Positions 23,594 through 32,251 of a stretch of 64,000 nt of DNA are shown here, piece after piece. The stretch lies in NCBI GenBank assembly GCA_963789215.1, contig CAWBJY010000011.1, positions 186,001 through 250,000 on the forward strand, read 5' to 3'. Within the stretch, counting starts at the first letter, position 1; the number at the start of each line of letters is the position of its first letter. Under the pieces are notes generated by a model that was not told where the DNA came from, ran no database searches, and saw only the letters and a program-made list of their open reading frames with translations. This DNA is from Phormidesmis sp963789215 (GTDB lineage Bacteria; Cyanobacteriota; Cyanobacteriia; Phormidesmidales; Phormidesmidaceae). The translations under genes were made by a program, and so were the position numbers.

Positions 23594-25294
23594 TTACCGG
23601 CGTCTAGCCCAAAGCACGCCCGCTCCGATTAATCCAGCGAGTGGGAAAACCACCAAAGCCAGCAACGTTAAAAAGATCTGCTGCTGCACCGTCATCTCAA
23701 ACCGGCGATTGGTAATTTCTTTGGGCTGAATAGACAGCGTTGCATTATCTATTTTGCTTAGCCAGTTCACCGAGTTCAAAAACACATCGCCATTGAGCTG
23801 CTGGCTAAACAATCCATCCGTCGCAAAGCTAGAGTTACCAATCACCACTAGCCGACTCTCATCCGGCTGATCCGCAGATGAGCTTTCATCGTCCGCTGAG
23901 GAATCCGCTGGCAAGTCTTCTAGCTCTAGATCTTCTTCTGCGATCGCTTCTTCTGTTGCCGCATCCTCAGTCCCGGTGGCTTCCGCTTCAGCGGCTGAGT
24001 CAGTTGGCTCAACAGTCGTGTTTGCATCCTCTTCGCTAGCTGCAACCGTTTCTGCCGGACGAGTGAACGCTGCCCCAATCACAAACGGGCCTTGAGGCTC
24101 CTGGTTTTGATCTACCGTGAGTTCTTCACCTTCTGTGATGGGCTGCGCCTGACTGTTTTGAGGTGTGAATAACAGCGGGGTTTCCTGCACACCGCTGACT
24201 TCTGTGATTCTCAGCGGGCGGGTAACCGGATAGAAAGATCGCCCGTTGCCAAACGACTCTGTAATAGGATGACTGCCGTACTCTGTTACCAGAGGGGCTG
24301 CTGGGCCTAGCCCTACTAGCTGACCGCCGCCCGAGGTATCGATGACAATTGCTTCTTCAGGCACAACGCCCCAAGGACTCAGCAGCCTTTCTAGCCCAGT
24401 TTCTACCTGCGGATCGATCAATATAAAAGCGCTGCCGCCTGCGTCCAAATAGCTTTGAATTGCGGTAATTTCGCTATCGAATAGGGTTTGCCTTGCACCA
24501 CTTACGATCAGCACGTCCGCGTCGGGTGGAACCGCGTTGGTTTCTGCTAGGTTCAGCGGAGCCACCGTATAGTTTTGCTCTTGCAGCCGAGTTGCCGCTT
24601 CAAAGTAGCCCGGCTGTGCGCCTGTTACGTCGTATTCGCCGTGCCCCTGCAAAAAGTAAACGACCGCCGACTCCTCCTGACTGAGCTGCGCCAGTTTGTT
24701 AGTGAGCGTTCGCTCCGTAATCGCGACTTGAGGGGCCGGTCGCGGAACAGAGATGGTCTTTTCACCGGCTTGTAAGAACACTTCACTTCCCGTTTGTACC
24801 TCAAACTGCTGCGCCAGCTGAGGGTCGGAAACGGGGTCTACGTAGCGGTAGGTAAAGTCGCCGTTGTAGCGCCGATAGTCTTCTAGCAGCTGCTGTTCGT
24901 TAGGGTCGGGAAACTGGCTAAACAGCAGTAGCTCGGTCGGCTGCTCCAGGTTTTCTACGACTGTTTGTGAAGCGGGCGAAAGGGATAATAGCTGCCCCTC
25001 TGTCAGGTCGGTGCGCCAGCTATAGCGAGTGCCCAAAAAGTTCACCAGCGCCAAAATGACGATAACCGACAGCACGGATACGGCTGCGTTGGTGCCCGCT
25101 AAGGTAGAGCGCTGCTGCCAAAAGCCGCTGTAGCTACCGGAGGCGATCGCAGCTACCACCGCGATCGCACCCACGACTAATAGCCCCACAGCAATCCCCG
25201 TCCAACCGTTAAGCGCGCCAACGACTAGGCCCGCTGTTAACAGCATCAGTCCTGGCCAAACGAGATATTTAAAGGCAGAGGGTAGGCTTTTCAT
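23594..25294 (-). CDS. GldG-type ABC transporter auxiliary membrane protein
   Basis: A 566-residue protein. Hydrophobic helices lie at about 10-28, 30-50 and 69-87, a large extracytoplasmic domain at about 90-530 (WRTDLTEGQLLSLSPASQTV near its start and VIVSGARQTLFDSEI inside), and a final helix at about 539-560. This layout matches GldG proteins, which join GldA and GldF in gliding bacteria and uncharacterised ABC exporters elsewhere. A long acidic Glu/Ala/Ser insert (about 410-475) is unusual and looks like low-complexity linker. It starts just after the permease stop, so the operon is tightly coupled. Confidence 0.88.
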   Translation of the reverse strand: MKSLPSAFKYLVWPGLMLLTAGLVVGALNGWTGIAVGLLVVGAIAVVAAIASGSYSGFWQQRSTLAGTNAAVSVLSVIVILALVNFLGTRYSWRTDLTEGQLLSLSPASQTVVENLEQPTELLLFSQFPDPNEQQLLEDYRRYNGDFTYRYVDPVSDPQLAQQFEVQTGSEVFLQAGEKTISVPRPAPQVAITERTLTNKLAQLSQEESAVVYFLQGHGEYDVTGAQPGYFEAATRLQEQNYTVAPLNLAETNAVPPDADVLIVSGARQTLFDSEITAIQSYLDAGGSAFILIDPQVETGLERLLSPWGVVPEEAIVIDTSGGGQLVGLGPAAPLVTEYGSHPITESFGNGRSFYPVTRPLRITEVSGVQETPLLFTPQNSQAQPITEGEELTVDQNQEPQGPFVIGAAFTRPAETVAASEEDANTTVEPTDSAAEAEATGTEDAATEEAIAEEDLELEDLPADSSADDESSSADQPDESRLVVIGNSSFATDGLFSQQLNGDVFLNSVNWLSKIDNATLSIQPKEITNRRFEMTVQQQIFLTLLALVVFPLAGLIGAGVLWARRR

Positions 25295-25295
25295 A

Positions 25296-26090
25296 CTAAG
25301 CGCGTTGGAAGCGTAAGGTGTCGATAGATTGGGCCGTTAGAAAAATGCCGAGCGTAATGTAGCTCAAAAACAGAATGAGTCCGCTCGTGTCGAAAACGCC
25401 CTGGGTGAAGTCGGTATAGTGCGATAGCAAAGAAAGATAGCTTAGGGCTGTGCCAAAAGGGCCAGCGGCATTAGCGATCGCCTCGACGATCCACAGCAGC
25501 AGCACCAGGCCGAAGGTCATAATCGCCGCTAGCACCGTACTCTCAGACAGCGAAGAAATAAACATGCCTAAAGATAAAACGCTCGCCGCTAGCAGCAGCA
25601 GCCCGCCGTAGCCCAACAGCAGCAGTCCGCCCGGAAAGCCTGGCTCGCTCCTTTCAAAGGCAACCGCCTGCGAGATTAGCAGCGGCAACAGCATTGCACT
25701 ATAAAACGTCAGGACGCCTAGCAGCTTACCCACAGCCACAATCCAGTTAGTGAGCGGTGAAGTCGCTAAAAGCTCCAGCGTGCCTTGCTTGCGCTCATCG
25801 GCATATAGCCCCATCGAAAGCATCGGCAGGATAAACATCGAGAGCGACCCAAGCAGGTTTAGATAGAACTTCAAAAACTCGTAGGGGGCGTCTAAATTTT
25901 GCTGAATCCCTGATTGATCCAAAGCTGCCGACTGGGCAATAACGCCATCGGGAGATAGCAGCAGCGTCACCATAAACAGCCCACCAATCAGCCAGAATAC
26001 GGCGGCAATTACATAGGCCAAAGGAGAGTTGAAATAGCTCTGCAGCTCTCGCCGGTAGATGGCCAACAAGTTGCTAAAAAGTATCTTCAT
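25296..26090 (-). CDS. ABC-2 type permease (GldF-like)
   Basis: A 264-residue permease with about six membrane spans. It starts at a RRELQSYFNSPLAYVIAAVF segment typical of GldF/ABC-2 permeases. YADERKQGTLELLATSPLTN is the conserved cytoplasmic loop that contacts the ATPase. It is encoded between the ATPase and the GldG-like protein, with start and stop codons overlapping by a base at the upstream junction. Substrate is unknown; related systems in bacteria have been proposed to act on the cell surface. Confidence 0.9.
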   Translation of the reverse strand: MKILFSNLLAIYRRELQSYFNSPLAYVIAAVFWLIGGLFMVTLLLSPDGVIAQSAALDQSGIQQNLDAPYEFLKFYLNLLGSLSMFILPMLSMGLYADERKQGTLELLATSPLTNWIVAVGKLLGVLTFYSAMLLPLLISQAVAFERSEPGFPGGLLLLGYGGLLLLAASVLSLGMFISSLSESTVLAAIMTFGLVLLLWIVEAIANAAGPFGTALSYLSLLSHYTDFTQGVFDTSGLILFLSYITLGIFLTAQSIDTLRFQRA

Positions 26091-27271
26091 TAGGTCTGAT
26101 TCTCCTCGGTTCCCGGTTCAATATCAGGTTGTTCTGTAGTAGCTGGCTCGGAATTAATTGGTTCGGAACTGATTGGCTCGGAACTGGCCAGCTCAGGTGG
26201 AATCGGTTCGGCTCGCAATTCCGTTTCAGCGGCATCTTCTTCTGTAATTGCTTCTTCCGTAGTTGCTTCTTCCACGATCATCTCGTCAGTTTCTCCAACA
26301 TCCAACACCTCGCGATCGCGACTATCCACCTCAGCAGATTCCGTGGTCGTCAGGTTAATAAATACATCCTCTAGGCTCGCCCGATTGCGCTTTAGCTCGA
26401 ATAGCGATAGCCCTTTAGACACCACTTGAGCTGCGATCGCACTTCCCAAATCCTCCATGCCCGTAATCACCTGAAAGCGCGCATGGTCTTCGGGCAGCGC
26501 TTCTCCCGCCACCGGCTCTACGCGCACTACGCCCGGTATCTGGCGCAGTATGGCCATATTGCGCTCAGCATTGCCCGCTAGCTCTACCCAGTAGCCCTGC
26601 CCGGTTAGCTTGGCTACTAAATGCTCTGGGCTATCGGTAGTAATCAGCTCGCCCCGGTTGATAATGGCGATGCGATCGCACGTCGCGCTCACCTCTGGCA
26701 AAATGTGGGTCGATAGGATAATCGTATGCTCCCCGGCCAATCGCTTAATCAGGTTGCGCACCTCAATAATCTGCCGAGGATCTAGGCCCACCGTGGGTTC
26801 ATCTAAAACGATTACGGGCGGATTGTGAACAATCGCCTGCGCAATGCCTACCCGCTGCCGAAAGCCTTTAGAGAGCTTGCGGATAATGACGTCGCTTTTT
26901 TCTTGCAGATTGCAGCGTTCAATGGCCGAGACAACTTTAGCCGCGCGATCGCCCGCCGACACGCCCTTAATTCGAGCGACAAAGTGCAAAAACCCTTCCA
27001 CCGTCATCTCCGGATACAGCGGCGGCGTTTCCGGCAAATAGCCAATGTTCTGACGCACGGCCATCGACTCGCTGTGCACGTCCTTCCCGGCTACTCTGGC
27101 CGTGCCGGTAGTCGCTGGCAAGTACCCCGTCAAAATGCGCATCGTCGTCGTTTTGCCTGCGCCGTTAGGGCCTAAAAACCCTAAAATTTCACCGGGTTCC
27201 ACCGTAAAAGATACGTTTTTAATCGCATCTGTAGAGCCATAGCTTTTACTAAGCTGGTCAACTTCAATCAT
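26090..27271 (-). CDS. ABC transporter ATPase (GldA-like) with acidic C-terminal tail
   Basis: A 393-residue ATPase. Walker A GFLGPNGAGKTTTMRIL is at about 33-49, the signature LSKGFRQRVGIAQAI at about 137-151, Walker B PPVIVLDEPTVGLDP at about 155-169, and the switch His in ILSTHILPEVSA. A regulatory domain follows to about 320. The last 70 residues are Glu/Thr-rich with the tandem unit SEPI(S/N) repeated (SEPISSEPINSEP), encoded by 15-bp duplications, and are not part of the usual family. It energises the adjacent permease and is the first gene of the four-gene operon. Confidence 0.92.
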   Translation of the reverse strand: MIEVDQLSKSYGSTDAIKNVSFTVEPGEILGFLGPNGAGKTTTMRILTGYLPATTGTARVAGKDVHSESMAVRQNIGYLPETPPLYPEMTVEGFLHFVARIKGVSAGDRAAKVVSAIERCNLQEKSDVIIRKLSKGFRQRVGIAQAIVHNPPVIVLDEPTVGLDPRQIIEVRNLIKRLAGEHTIILSTHILPEVSATCDRIAIINRGELITTDSPEHLVAKLTGQGYWVELAGNAERNMAILRQIPGVVRVEPVAGEALPEDHARFQVITGMEDLGSAIAAQVVSKGLSLFELKRNRASLEDVFINLTTTESAEVDSRDREVLDVGETDEMIVEEATTEEAITEEDAAETELRAEPIPPELASSEPISSEPINSEPATTEQPDIEPGTEENQT

Positions 27272-27444
27272 GCCAATAGCCAGAGCGCGAGCATTAGAAC
27301 GTAGCCTTTATGAATAGCGAAAATATATAGTAATCTCAGTAACCCGTTAGCAGGCTATGGATATTACCATCTATAGTCGCCATCAATATTGCACTTATTG
27401 GCCGATCTCGAAAGTGACCACCGGCTACCAGGAACTCTTGACCT

Positions 27445-27702
27445 ATCGCAAAGCAAAAATTTCCGCATCTCATCGGCTCCAAATGGACAGCTCAGCAAAA
27501 AACGCTTGGCTGGCGACATTTCCGCGTCGTCAATCGTAAAAACCAAGATAACTGTGTTTTCGCTGAGCTAGTCGCAACCTGCGATCCAGAAGTGCGACTG
27601 TGGATCAATGCCAAAACGCTCAAAAATCGTCAGCTTTGGCGAGCCGGTTGGCAGACGTTAGCAGAGATAAACGCCCCTCCGGTGGAAGACAACTTTTTGT
27701 AA
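27445..27702 (+). CDS. TIGR02450-type small Trp-rich protein, apparent ATC start
   Basis: An 85-residue protein lacking a standard start codon. Reading from ATC at 27445 gives AKQKFPHLIGSKWTAQQ, WRHFRVVNRKNQDNCVFAEL, WINAKTLKNRQLWRAGWQTL, and the stop TAA at 27700-27702. The SKWTA…HF…V…LW..GW pattern fits the short Trp-rich TIGR02450 family. The frame is closed by TGA at 27439-27441, just two codons upstream of the ATC, and no ATG, GTG or TTG occurs before mid-gene. AGGAA ends about 10 bases before the ATC, exactly where a ribosome site should be. Either an ATG-to-ATC change or a true rare start is likely. Function is unknown. Confidence 0.75.
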   Translation: MAKQKFPHLIGSKWTAQQKTLGWRHFRVVNRKNQDNCVFAELVATCDPEVRLWINAKTLKNRQLWRAGWQTLAEINAPPVEDNFL

Positions 27703-27835
27703 TGCGTGCGATCGCTCGTAGACAAAGCCTTTAGGTATATTTGCATACCTCTTAGTAAGAATATCGCCGCAGCCGTAAGGAGTTCGTACTAGAATAGAAG
27801 AACCCAACCCATGCTACTGGGATCGAAAGACTCCT

Positions 27836-28198
27836 ATGACTCCTTCCGACCCTCCCGGCAGTCTTCCCGAAGACAAAGCGCTGCTTAAAACAATTTTGCC
27901 ACCGCTGCTAGACGACTTTCAGCACTGGTTTAACCGCACGCTAACCCTTCTAGACACGCAAGAAATTAGCTTCATGAGTGCTGCCGAAACGCAAGATCTC
28001 AAAGTGCGCGTGCAAGATGCTCAAAAGCAAGTTAGCGCTTCTAAAGCGTTGACGAGCCTCACGGACAGTCAAGCAGGAATAGAGATGCCTGTAGTGATGG
28101 CCTGGCACAAGCTTGTTCACGAATGCTGGGGCGTCGCCCTCCGCTTTAGGCGAGAAAACGGCTCAGAAAACGAATCGGGAAGCAGCTCGAAGGCATAG
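27836..28198 (+). CDS. DUF2605 domain protein
   Basis: A 120-residue helical protein matching DUF2605, a cyanobacterial family: LLKTILPPLLDDFQHWFNRT, a middle helix VRVQDAQKQVSASKAL, then AGIEMPVVMAWHKLVHECWG with a conserved Trp-His and VALRFRR. The tail is polar and Ser-rich. Function is unknown. DUF2605 genes are typically followed by DUF2973, and that is the case here (176 bases apart). No membrane segment is seen. Confidence 0.88.
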   Translation: MTPSDPPGSLPEDKALLKTILPPLLDDFQHWFNRTLTLLDTQEISFMSAAETQDLKVRVQDAQKQVSASKALTSLTDSQAGIEMPVVMAWHKLVHECWGVALRFRRENGSENESGSSSKA

Positions 28199-28216
28199 GC
28201 CACTCCGATCGAATTA

Positions 28217-28258
28217 GACTATTTGACCCAGATTATTTGACCCAGACTATTCGAATCA
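28217..28258. repeat. 14-bp tandem repeat, three copies, between DUF2605 and DUF2973
   Basis: GACTATTTGACCCA (28217-28230), GATTATTTGACCCA (28231-28244) and the diverged GACTATTCGAATCA (28245-28258). A second, shorter repetition of ATAGGCCAA follows at about 28270-28300. Confidence 0.8.
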
Positions 28259-28373
28259 GCCTATACAAAATAGGCCAATAGACAGGCCAAGATAGGCCAA
28301 AGCAACCCTCAACCCGATCGCTCAATCAGCACCTCGCCTCTTCGAACGCACTTCCTCTTTCCCCGCTTAGACT

Positions 28374-28676
28374 ATGCTCCACCTTCTCTACTTTGTCGCT
28401 TTTACAGTTCTCGCTGTGCTGGCCGTCTCTAATATGATCCGCAATGTGGTGAACCTCGGCACGCAGGCTCGTCAACCAGTCCGGCGTCCGAGCGATCGCA
28501 GCGGCTCCACCCCACATCCAGAACTTTTAGACGACAGAGGCGACGTTATCAACGAGCCGCTGCTAGTCATGCGCTCTATCTCTATTAACGACGCTAGAGA
28601 GCGGCTAGACGCGCTTTACGACTCACCGCCAAACTCGTCTCCAAACGCTGGCGACGAAGCGAACGGCGATAGCTGA
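28374..28676 (+). CDS. DUF2973 domain protein
   Basis: A 100-residue protein with one N-terminal membrane helix (about 2-21, LHLLYFVAFTVLAVLAVSNM), then a basic Pro/Arg/Ser linker and a C-terminal conserved segment (HPELLDDRGDVINEPLLVMR, then ISINDARERLDALYD). This is the DUF2973 pattern, cyanobacterial and usually next to DUF2605. Single-span membrane location is likely. A good terminator follows at about 28740, closing the two-gene unit. Confidence 0.88.
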   Translation: MLHLLYFVAFTVLAVLAVSNMIRNVVNLGTQARQPVRRPSDRSGSTPHPELLDDRGDVINEPLLVMRSISINDARERLDALYDSPPNSSPNAGDEANGDS

Positions 28677-28736
28677 CTGCAATAGCTAATTGTAAATCTG
28701 CTACAGGCTCATCGCACTTCTTGCTTATAAAATAAA

Positions 28737-28770
28737 GACCCCATCGGCTTAGTGCAAATGGGGCTTTTTT
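28737..28770 (+). terminator. Rho-independent terminator after DUF2973
   Basis: CCCCAT (28739-28744) pairs with ATGGGG (28758-28763) and is followed by C and a T6 run. It is about 60 bases after the DUF2973 stop. Confidence 0.7.
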
Positions 28771-28870
28771 CTGCTGAAAAACAGGTATAACCTTCTACTT
28801 TGTTTAAAGCCATCTCTCGGTATGTTGATTCTGTAGCTTTGCTTTGTGCTCTCCATTTCTCAATCTTGCT

Positions 28871-29629
28871 ATGGCCTCCGACAAAGATTTGTTCCGCTTT
28901 GAAGACTCAAGTTCGCAACCTGTTTTGACCCGTACGCTGCCTCGCAAAATCGCCGTGATTATTCACAAAGAAACCACTTCTCCAGGGCTAGTTGGAGAAA
29001 AACTAGTCGCTTTGGGCTACGAGCTAGATATCCGCGCACCGGTTCTAGGCCATCCGCTCCCATCTGATCTGGAAAACTATGCTGGCGTAGTGGTTTTGGG
29101 TGGGCCAATGAGCGTTAACGATGACGAATCCTATCTCCACAAGGAAATGATCTGGGTTCAGCAAGTGCTGGAGGCTCGCCTACCCTACCTAGGTATCTGC
29201 TTAGGAGCGCAAATGCTTGCTAAAGTGCTCGGCGCGCAAGTTGATACGCACCCGACTGAACTAGAAGAAATTGGCTACTACCGGGTACAGGCTACGGCGG
29301 CGGGCGCGTCGCTGTTTCCGGGTGAGCTGTATGTATATCAGTGGCATTCGCAAGGATTTGAGGTGCCATCGGGGGCAGTACTTATTGCTGAGGGACAAGA
29401 CTTTCCCAATCAGGCTTTTCGATGGGGCGACCATGCCTATGGCCTACAATTTCATCCTGAGATGACTGCAAAACTGCTCGATTTTTGGACTGAGCAAGGC
29501 GCTGATTTACTCGGTGGGCCGAATACACAAAGCCGCGAGCAGCAGCTTAAAAACCACCAGCGCTATCGGCAGCAGGTAGACGACTGGTTAGAAACTTTTC
29601 TAAACAATTGGCTCTCTAGCGCGTCTTAG
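28871..29629 (+). CDS. Class I glutamine amidotransferase-like protein
   Basis: A 252-residue GATase-1 domain protein. Seen: VVVLGGPMSVNDDESY, the nucleophile elbow LPYLGICLGAQMLAKVLGA with Cys, and the His–Glu pair in YGLQFHPEMTAK. YQWHSQGFEVPSGAVLIAEG is typical of the stand-alone GuaA-like subgroup. It may release ammonia from glutamine or act as a gamma-glutamyl hydrolase; the partner is unknown. I chose the ATG at 28871; the frame is open from a TTG at 28844. It has its own promoter region after the DUF2973 terminator. Confidence 0.9.
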   Translation: MASDKDLFRFEDSSSQPVLTRTLPRKIAVIIHKETTSPGLVGEKLVALGYELDIRAPVLGHPLPSDLENYAGVVVLGGPMSVNDDESYLHKEMIWVQQVLEARLPYLGICLGAQMLAKVLGAQVDTHPTELEEIGYYRVQATAAGASLFPGELYVYQWHSQGFEVPSGAVLIAEGQDFPNQAFRWGDHAYGLQFHPEMTAKLLDFWTEQGADLLGGPNTQSREQQLKNHQRYRQQVDDWLETFLNNWLSSAS

Positions 29630-29733
29630 CCTGCATCATGAGTAGAGTTTGGATGGATACGCGTAGCCATAAAATTAGCGCAGCCGTGCAATCGTAAATT
29701 AGTGAACCAGTGCAAGAGTTAAGAGGCAATCTT

Positions 29734-30705
29734 ATGCGACGGATCCAGCAGCTTTTGGGGCAATTGTCGCCGGCAGGCAAGATGCCTCGTTGGGGTCAGC
29801 TATTTGCCGTGGCGCTCTCTATGGTTCTCTTTTTTCAGGCTTGCGGCAGCAGTGATACAGCTACTGTTGCACCCTCTAGCGGCGCAGTAACCAGTGAGCA
29901 GTCCGGCGGTGAGTCTGGTCAATCCAGCACCATGGAAAACCTGGTTAATGAGCATAGCGGCGATGTTCCAAACCCCACTCCTGTTGCGCTAGCTGAACCT
30001 ACAGTCCCCGTTGTCGGCGAAGACATTGTTTATGCCACAGTAGACGGCCAGTCGGTAAAGGGCTATCTGGCTCAGCCGGAAGCTTCAGTCGGACAAGCGC
30101 TGCCAGCAATCATCGCGATTCACGAATGGTGGGGACTCAACGACAACATCAGAGCTACTAGCCGACGACTCGCTGGAGAAGGCTATACCGTACTCGCACT
30201 AGATCTTTACGGGGGTAAAGTCGCTAATGACCCTGCTACTGCCAGAGATTTGACGCGGACGGTTACAGATAATCCTGGCTCAGCGCAAGACAACATTGCG
30301 CAGGCCGCTCAGTTTTTAACCGAGCAGTACGATGCGCCTGAGATCGGTTCAATTGGCTGGTGCTTTGGTGGCAACTGGTCGCTGCGGACGGGGCTGCTGC
30401 TACCAGACTTGGATGCTATGGCAATCTATTATGGTCAGCTAATTTTGGCTCCCGAAGCGCTAGACGGGTTGGACATGCCGGTGATTGGCTTCTTCGGTGA
30501 AGACGATAGCTCTATTCCGGTTGAAGATGTTGAAAACTTCGAGCAGATTCTAAACGACTTGGGTAAGACGGCCAGCATCAACCTGTATCCTGGCGTGGGT
30601 CACGCCTTTGCCAACCCTTCTGGCAACAATTACAATCCCGAAGCCGCTGAAGATGCCTGGGAGAAAACGATGGCCTTCTTTGCTCAGTATTTGCAGGCTG
30701 GGTAG
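29734..30705 (+). CDS. Dienelactone hydrolase-family lipoprotein
   Basis: A 323-residue alpha/beta hydrolase with a lipoprotein signal: a hydrophobic stretch LFAVALSMVLFFQ followed by the lipobox Cys in FQACGSS at about 38. A Ser/Thr/Gly-rich spacer leads to the hydrolase domain. The IAIHEWWGLNDNIRATSRRL motif, the nucleophile GSIGWCFGGNWS (Cys type), the Asp in FFGEDDSSIP, and the His in YPGVGHAFANPSG define the DLH triad. The substrate is unknown. The start at 29734 is supported by AAGAGG seven bases upstream; an upstream GTG (29710) is disfavoured. Confidence 0.9.
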   Translation: MRRIQQLLGQLSPAGKMPRWGQLFAVALSMVLFFQACGSSDTATVAPSSGAVTSEQSGGESGQSSTMENLVNEHSGDVPNPTPVALAEPTVPVVGEDIVYATVDGQSVKGYLAQPEASVGQALPAIIAIHEWWGLNDNIRATSRRLAGEGYTVLALDLYGGKVANDPATARDLTRTVTDNPGSAQDNIAQAAQFLTEQYDAPEIGSIGWCFGGNWSLRTGLLLPDLDAMAIYYGQLILAPEALDGLDMPVIGFFGEDDSSIPVEDVENFEQILNDLGKTASINLYPGVGHAFANPSGNNYNPEAAEDAWEKTMAFFAQYLQAG

Positions 30706-30756
30706 CAGACTGAAAGGTTGACCAAATGGCCTAAACAGCTGGCTTGAACAGCTAGC

Positions 30757-32247
30757 CTAAACGACTTCTTCGACTTCGTTAGCGTTCTCCAGCGAGGCCT
30801 TTACGATAGACCAGGTAAAGAACCCGCCGGCTGCCACCATCATGGCTAGCAGTCCAAATACGGCTCTGAGTCCTAAGAACGTCTCAGCAATCCCCGCAAC
30901 GGCCAGCGGCAAACTCAGGGCAATGTTTACCACATTGTTTTGCAATCCAAAGACCTTGCCTCTCATGTCTTCTGGCGTTTTTTCTTGAATGGTCGTTTGC
31001 ATCGGGATGCCGACCATCGCACCAAAAAAGCCGAGTGCGCCAATTAAGAAAAGGCTAGGCCATAGCTGAGCAGGGGCTAGCGAAAGTCCGGTGAGAGATG
31101 CGGCCATGCCCAGCGACCCGGCTAGGCTAAGCTGCGATCGCGATACCTTCTGCCCAAACTGACCAATCGACACGGCGCCAGCGGCTAGTCCGACACCGCC
31201 AGCGGCCAGCAAAAAACCAAACTGAGAGGGGCGAATAGTCGGAATCACCTCGGCTAGGCGAACGGCTAGTACCGCGAGCGCTGCAAAGACCGAGAAGAGC
31301 ACCACTAGCTGAATCAGGGCGCTGCGCACTTGAACCTGCTTTTGTAAGTAGCTCAGCCCGTCTTTGATATCGCTCCAAACCTGAGTTTGTCCGCCTTCAG
31401 GGACAGTAACTTTGGCCTCGTTTGTCTTCATTAGCAAGAGTAAAATGCCTGCGATCGCATAGCCCATCCCTACCAACACCGATTTGCCCACGCCCGTCCC
31501 TCTATCAATGGGGGCAAGCAGCGTATCGGCCAGCACCAGCAGCGGCTCGCCCACGGCAAAGCCAATAATCACTGAGGCCATCATCGTCGTGGTGTACAGC
31601 GAATTCGCAGGCAGCAGATTTCGATCTTTTACGATCAGCGGGATGACCGCTTGCTCGGCCGGGGCAAAAAACTGAGTAAGCGTAGAGACCAAAAACGTTG
31701 TGAGTAGCAAAATGCAAAAGCCTACAGGCCACCCGGCTAGCGTCCAGTCTTGAGTTGCCCACAGTACTAAAGGCAAAATGGCAACCAGCAGCCCGCGCAA
31801 GAGGTTCGTTAATACCAGCACCGGCTTTTTCCGCCACCGGTCAACATATACGCCCGCTAGCGAACCAAACAAAATGGCCGGAATCGTAAAGGCGATCATA
31901 ATAGCCGATACCCAGCCGCTAATGCTTTGTCCTGGCGACTCGTACGTGCTGGAGATGATCGCAATCATCAACACCAAATAAATCTTGTCTGCCATCTGCG
32001 AAAAAACCTGACCGCCCCACAGCGTCAGAAAATTTCGATTGCGAAAAACAGGCCACAGCCCGGTCGGATGCTCATTGGCAGTTTGACCCTCACCGGCCTC
32101 TGCTGATACTTGTTCAGGATCGGTATTGACTGGCTGACTCGCCGCTGAACGATTGGCGTTGGCCTTCACTTGCGCTACCTGCTGGCTGGCTAATTCGTCA
32201 GACTCGGGGTTCAAACTGTCAGCATCAGGTGTAGATTCACGGAGCAT
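30757..32247 (-). CDS. MFS transporter
   Basis: A 496-residue major-facilitator protein. After a polar N-terminal 65 residues come about twelve hydrophobic helices. The first is FLTLWGGQVFSQMADKIYLV; the loop GVYVDRWRKKPVLVLTNLLR carries the conserved D-R-x-x-R/K motif A. The FFAPAEQAVIPLIVKDRNLL block is typical of the enterobactin-exporter-like (EntS) MFS group. Substrate is unknown. Its start lies four bases after the recO stop on the same strand, so the two are co-transcribed. Confidence 0.9.
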   Translation of the reverse strand: MLRESTPDADSLNPESDELASQQVAQVKANANRSAASQPVNTDPEQVSAEAGEGQTANEHPTGLWPVFRNRNFLTLWGGQVFSQMADKIYLVLMIAIISSTYESPGQSISGWVSAIMIAFTIPAILFGSLAGVYVDRWRKKPVLVLTNLLRGLLVAILPLVLWATQDWTLAGWPVGFCILLLTTFLVSTLTQFFAPAEQAVIPLIVKDRNLLPANSLYTTTMMASVIIGFAVGEPLLVLADTLLAPIDRGTGVGKSVLVGMGYAIAGILLLLMKTNEAKVTVPEGGQTQVWSDIKDGLSYLQKQVQVRSALIQLVVLFSVFAALAVLAVRLAEVIPTIRPSQFGFLLAAGGVGLAAGAVSIGQFGQKVSRSQLSLAGSLGMAASLTGLSLAPAQLWPSLFLIGALGFFGAMVGIPMQTTIQEKTPEDMRGKVFGLQNNVVNIALSLPLAVAGIAETFLGLRAVFGLLAMMVAAGGFFTWSIVKASLENANEVEEVV

Positions 32248-32251
32248 GGAT

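Noticed and set aside
28217..28258. Possible CRISPR-like array
   Set aside because: The repeats are directly adjacent tandem copies with no spacers, and there are no cas genes.
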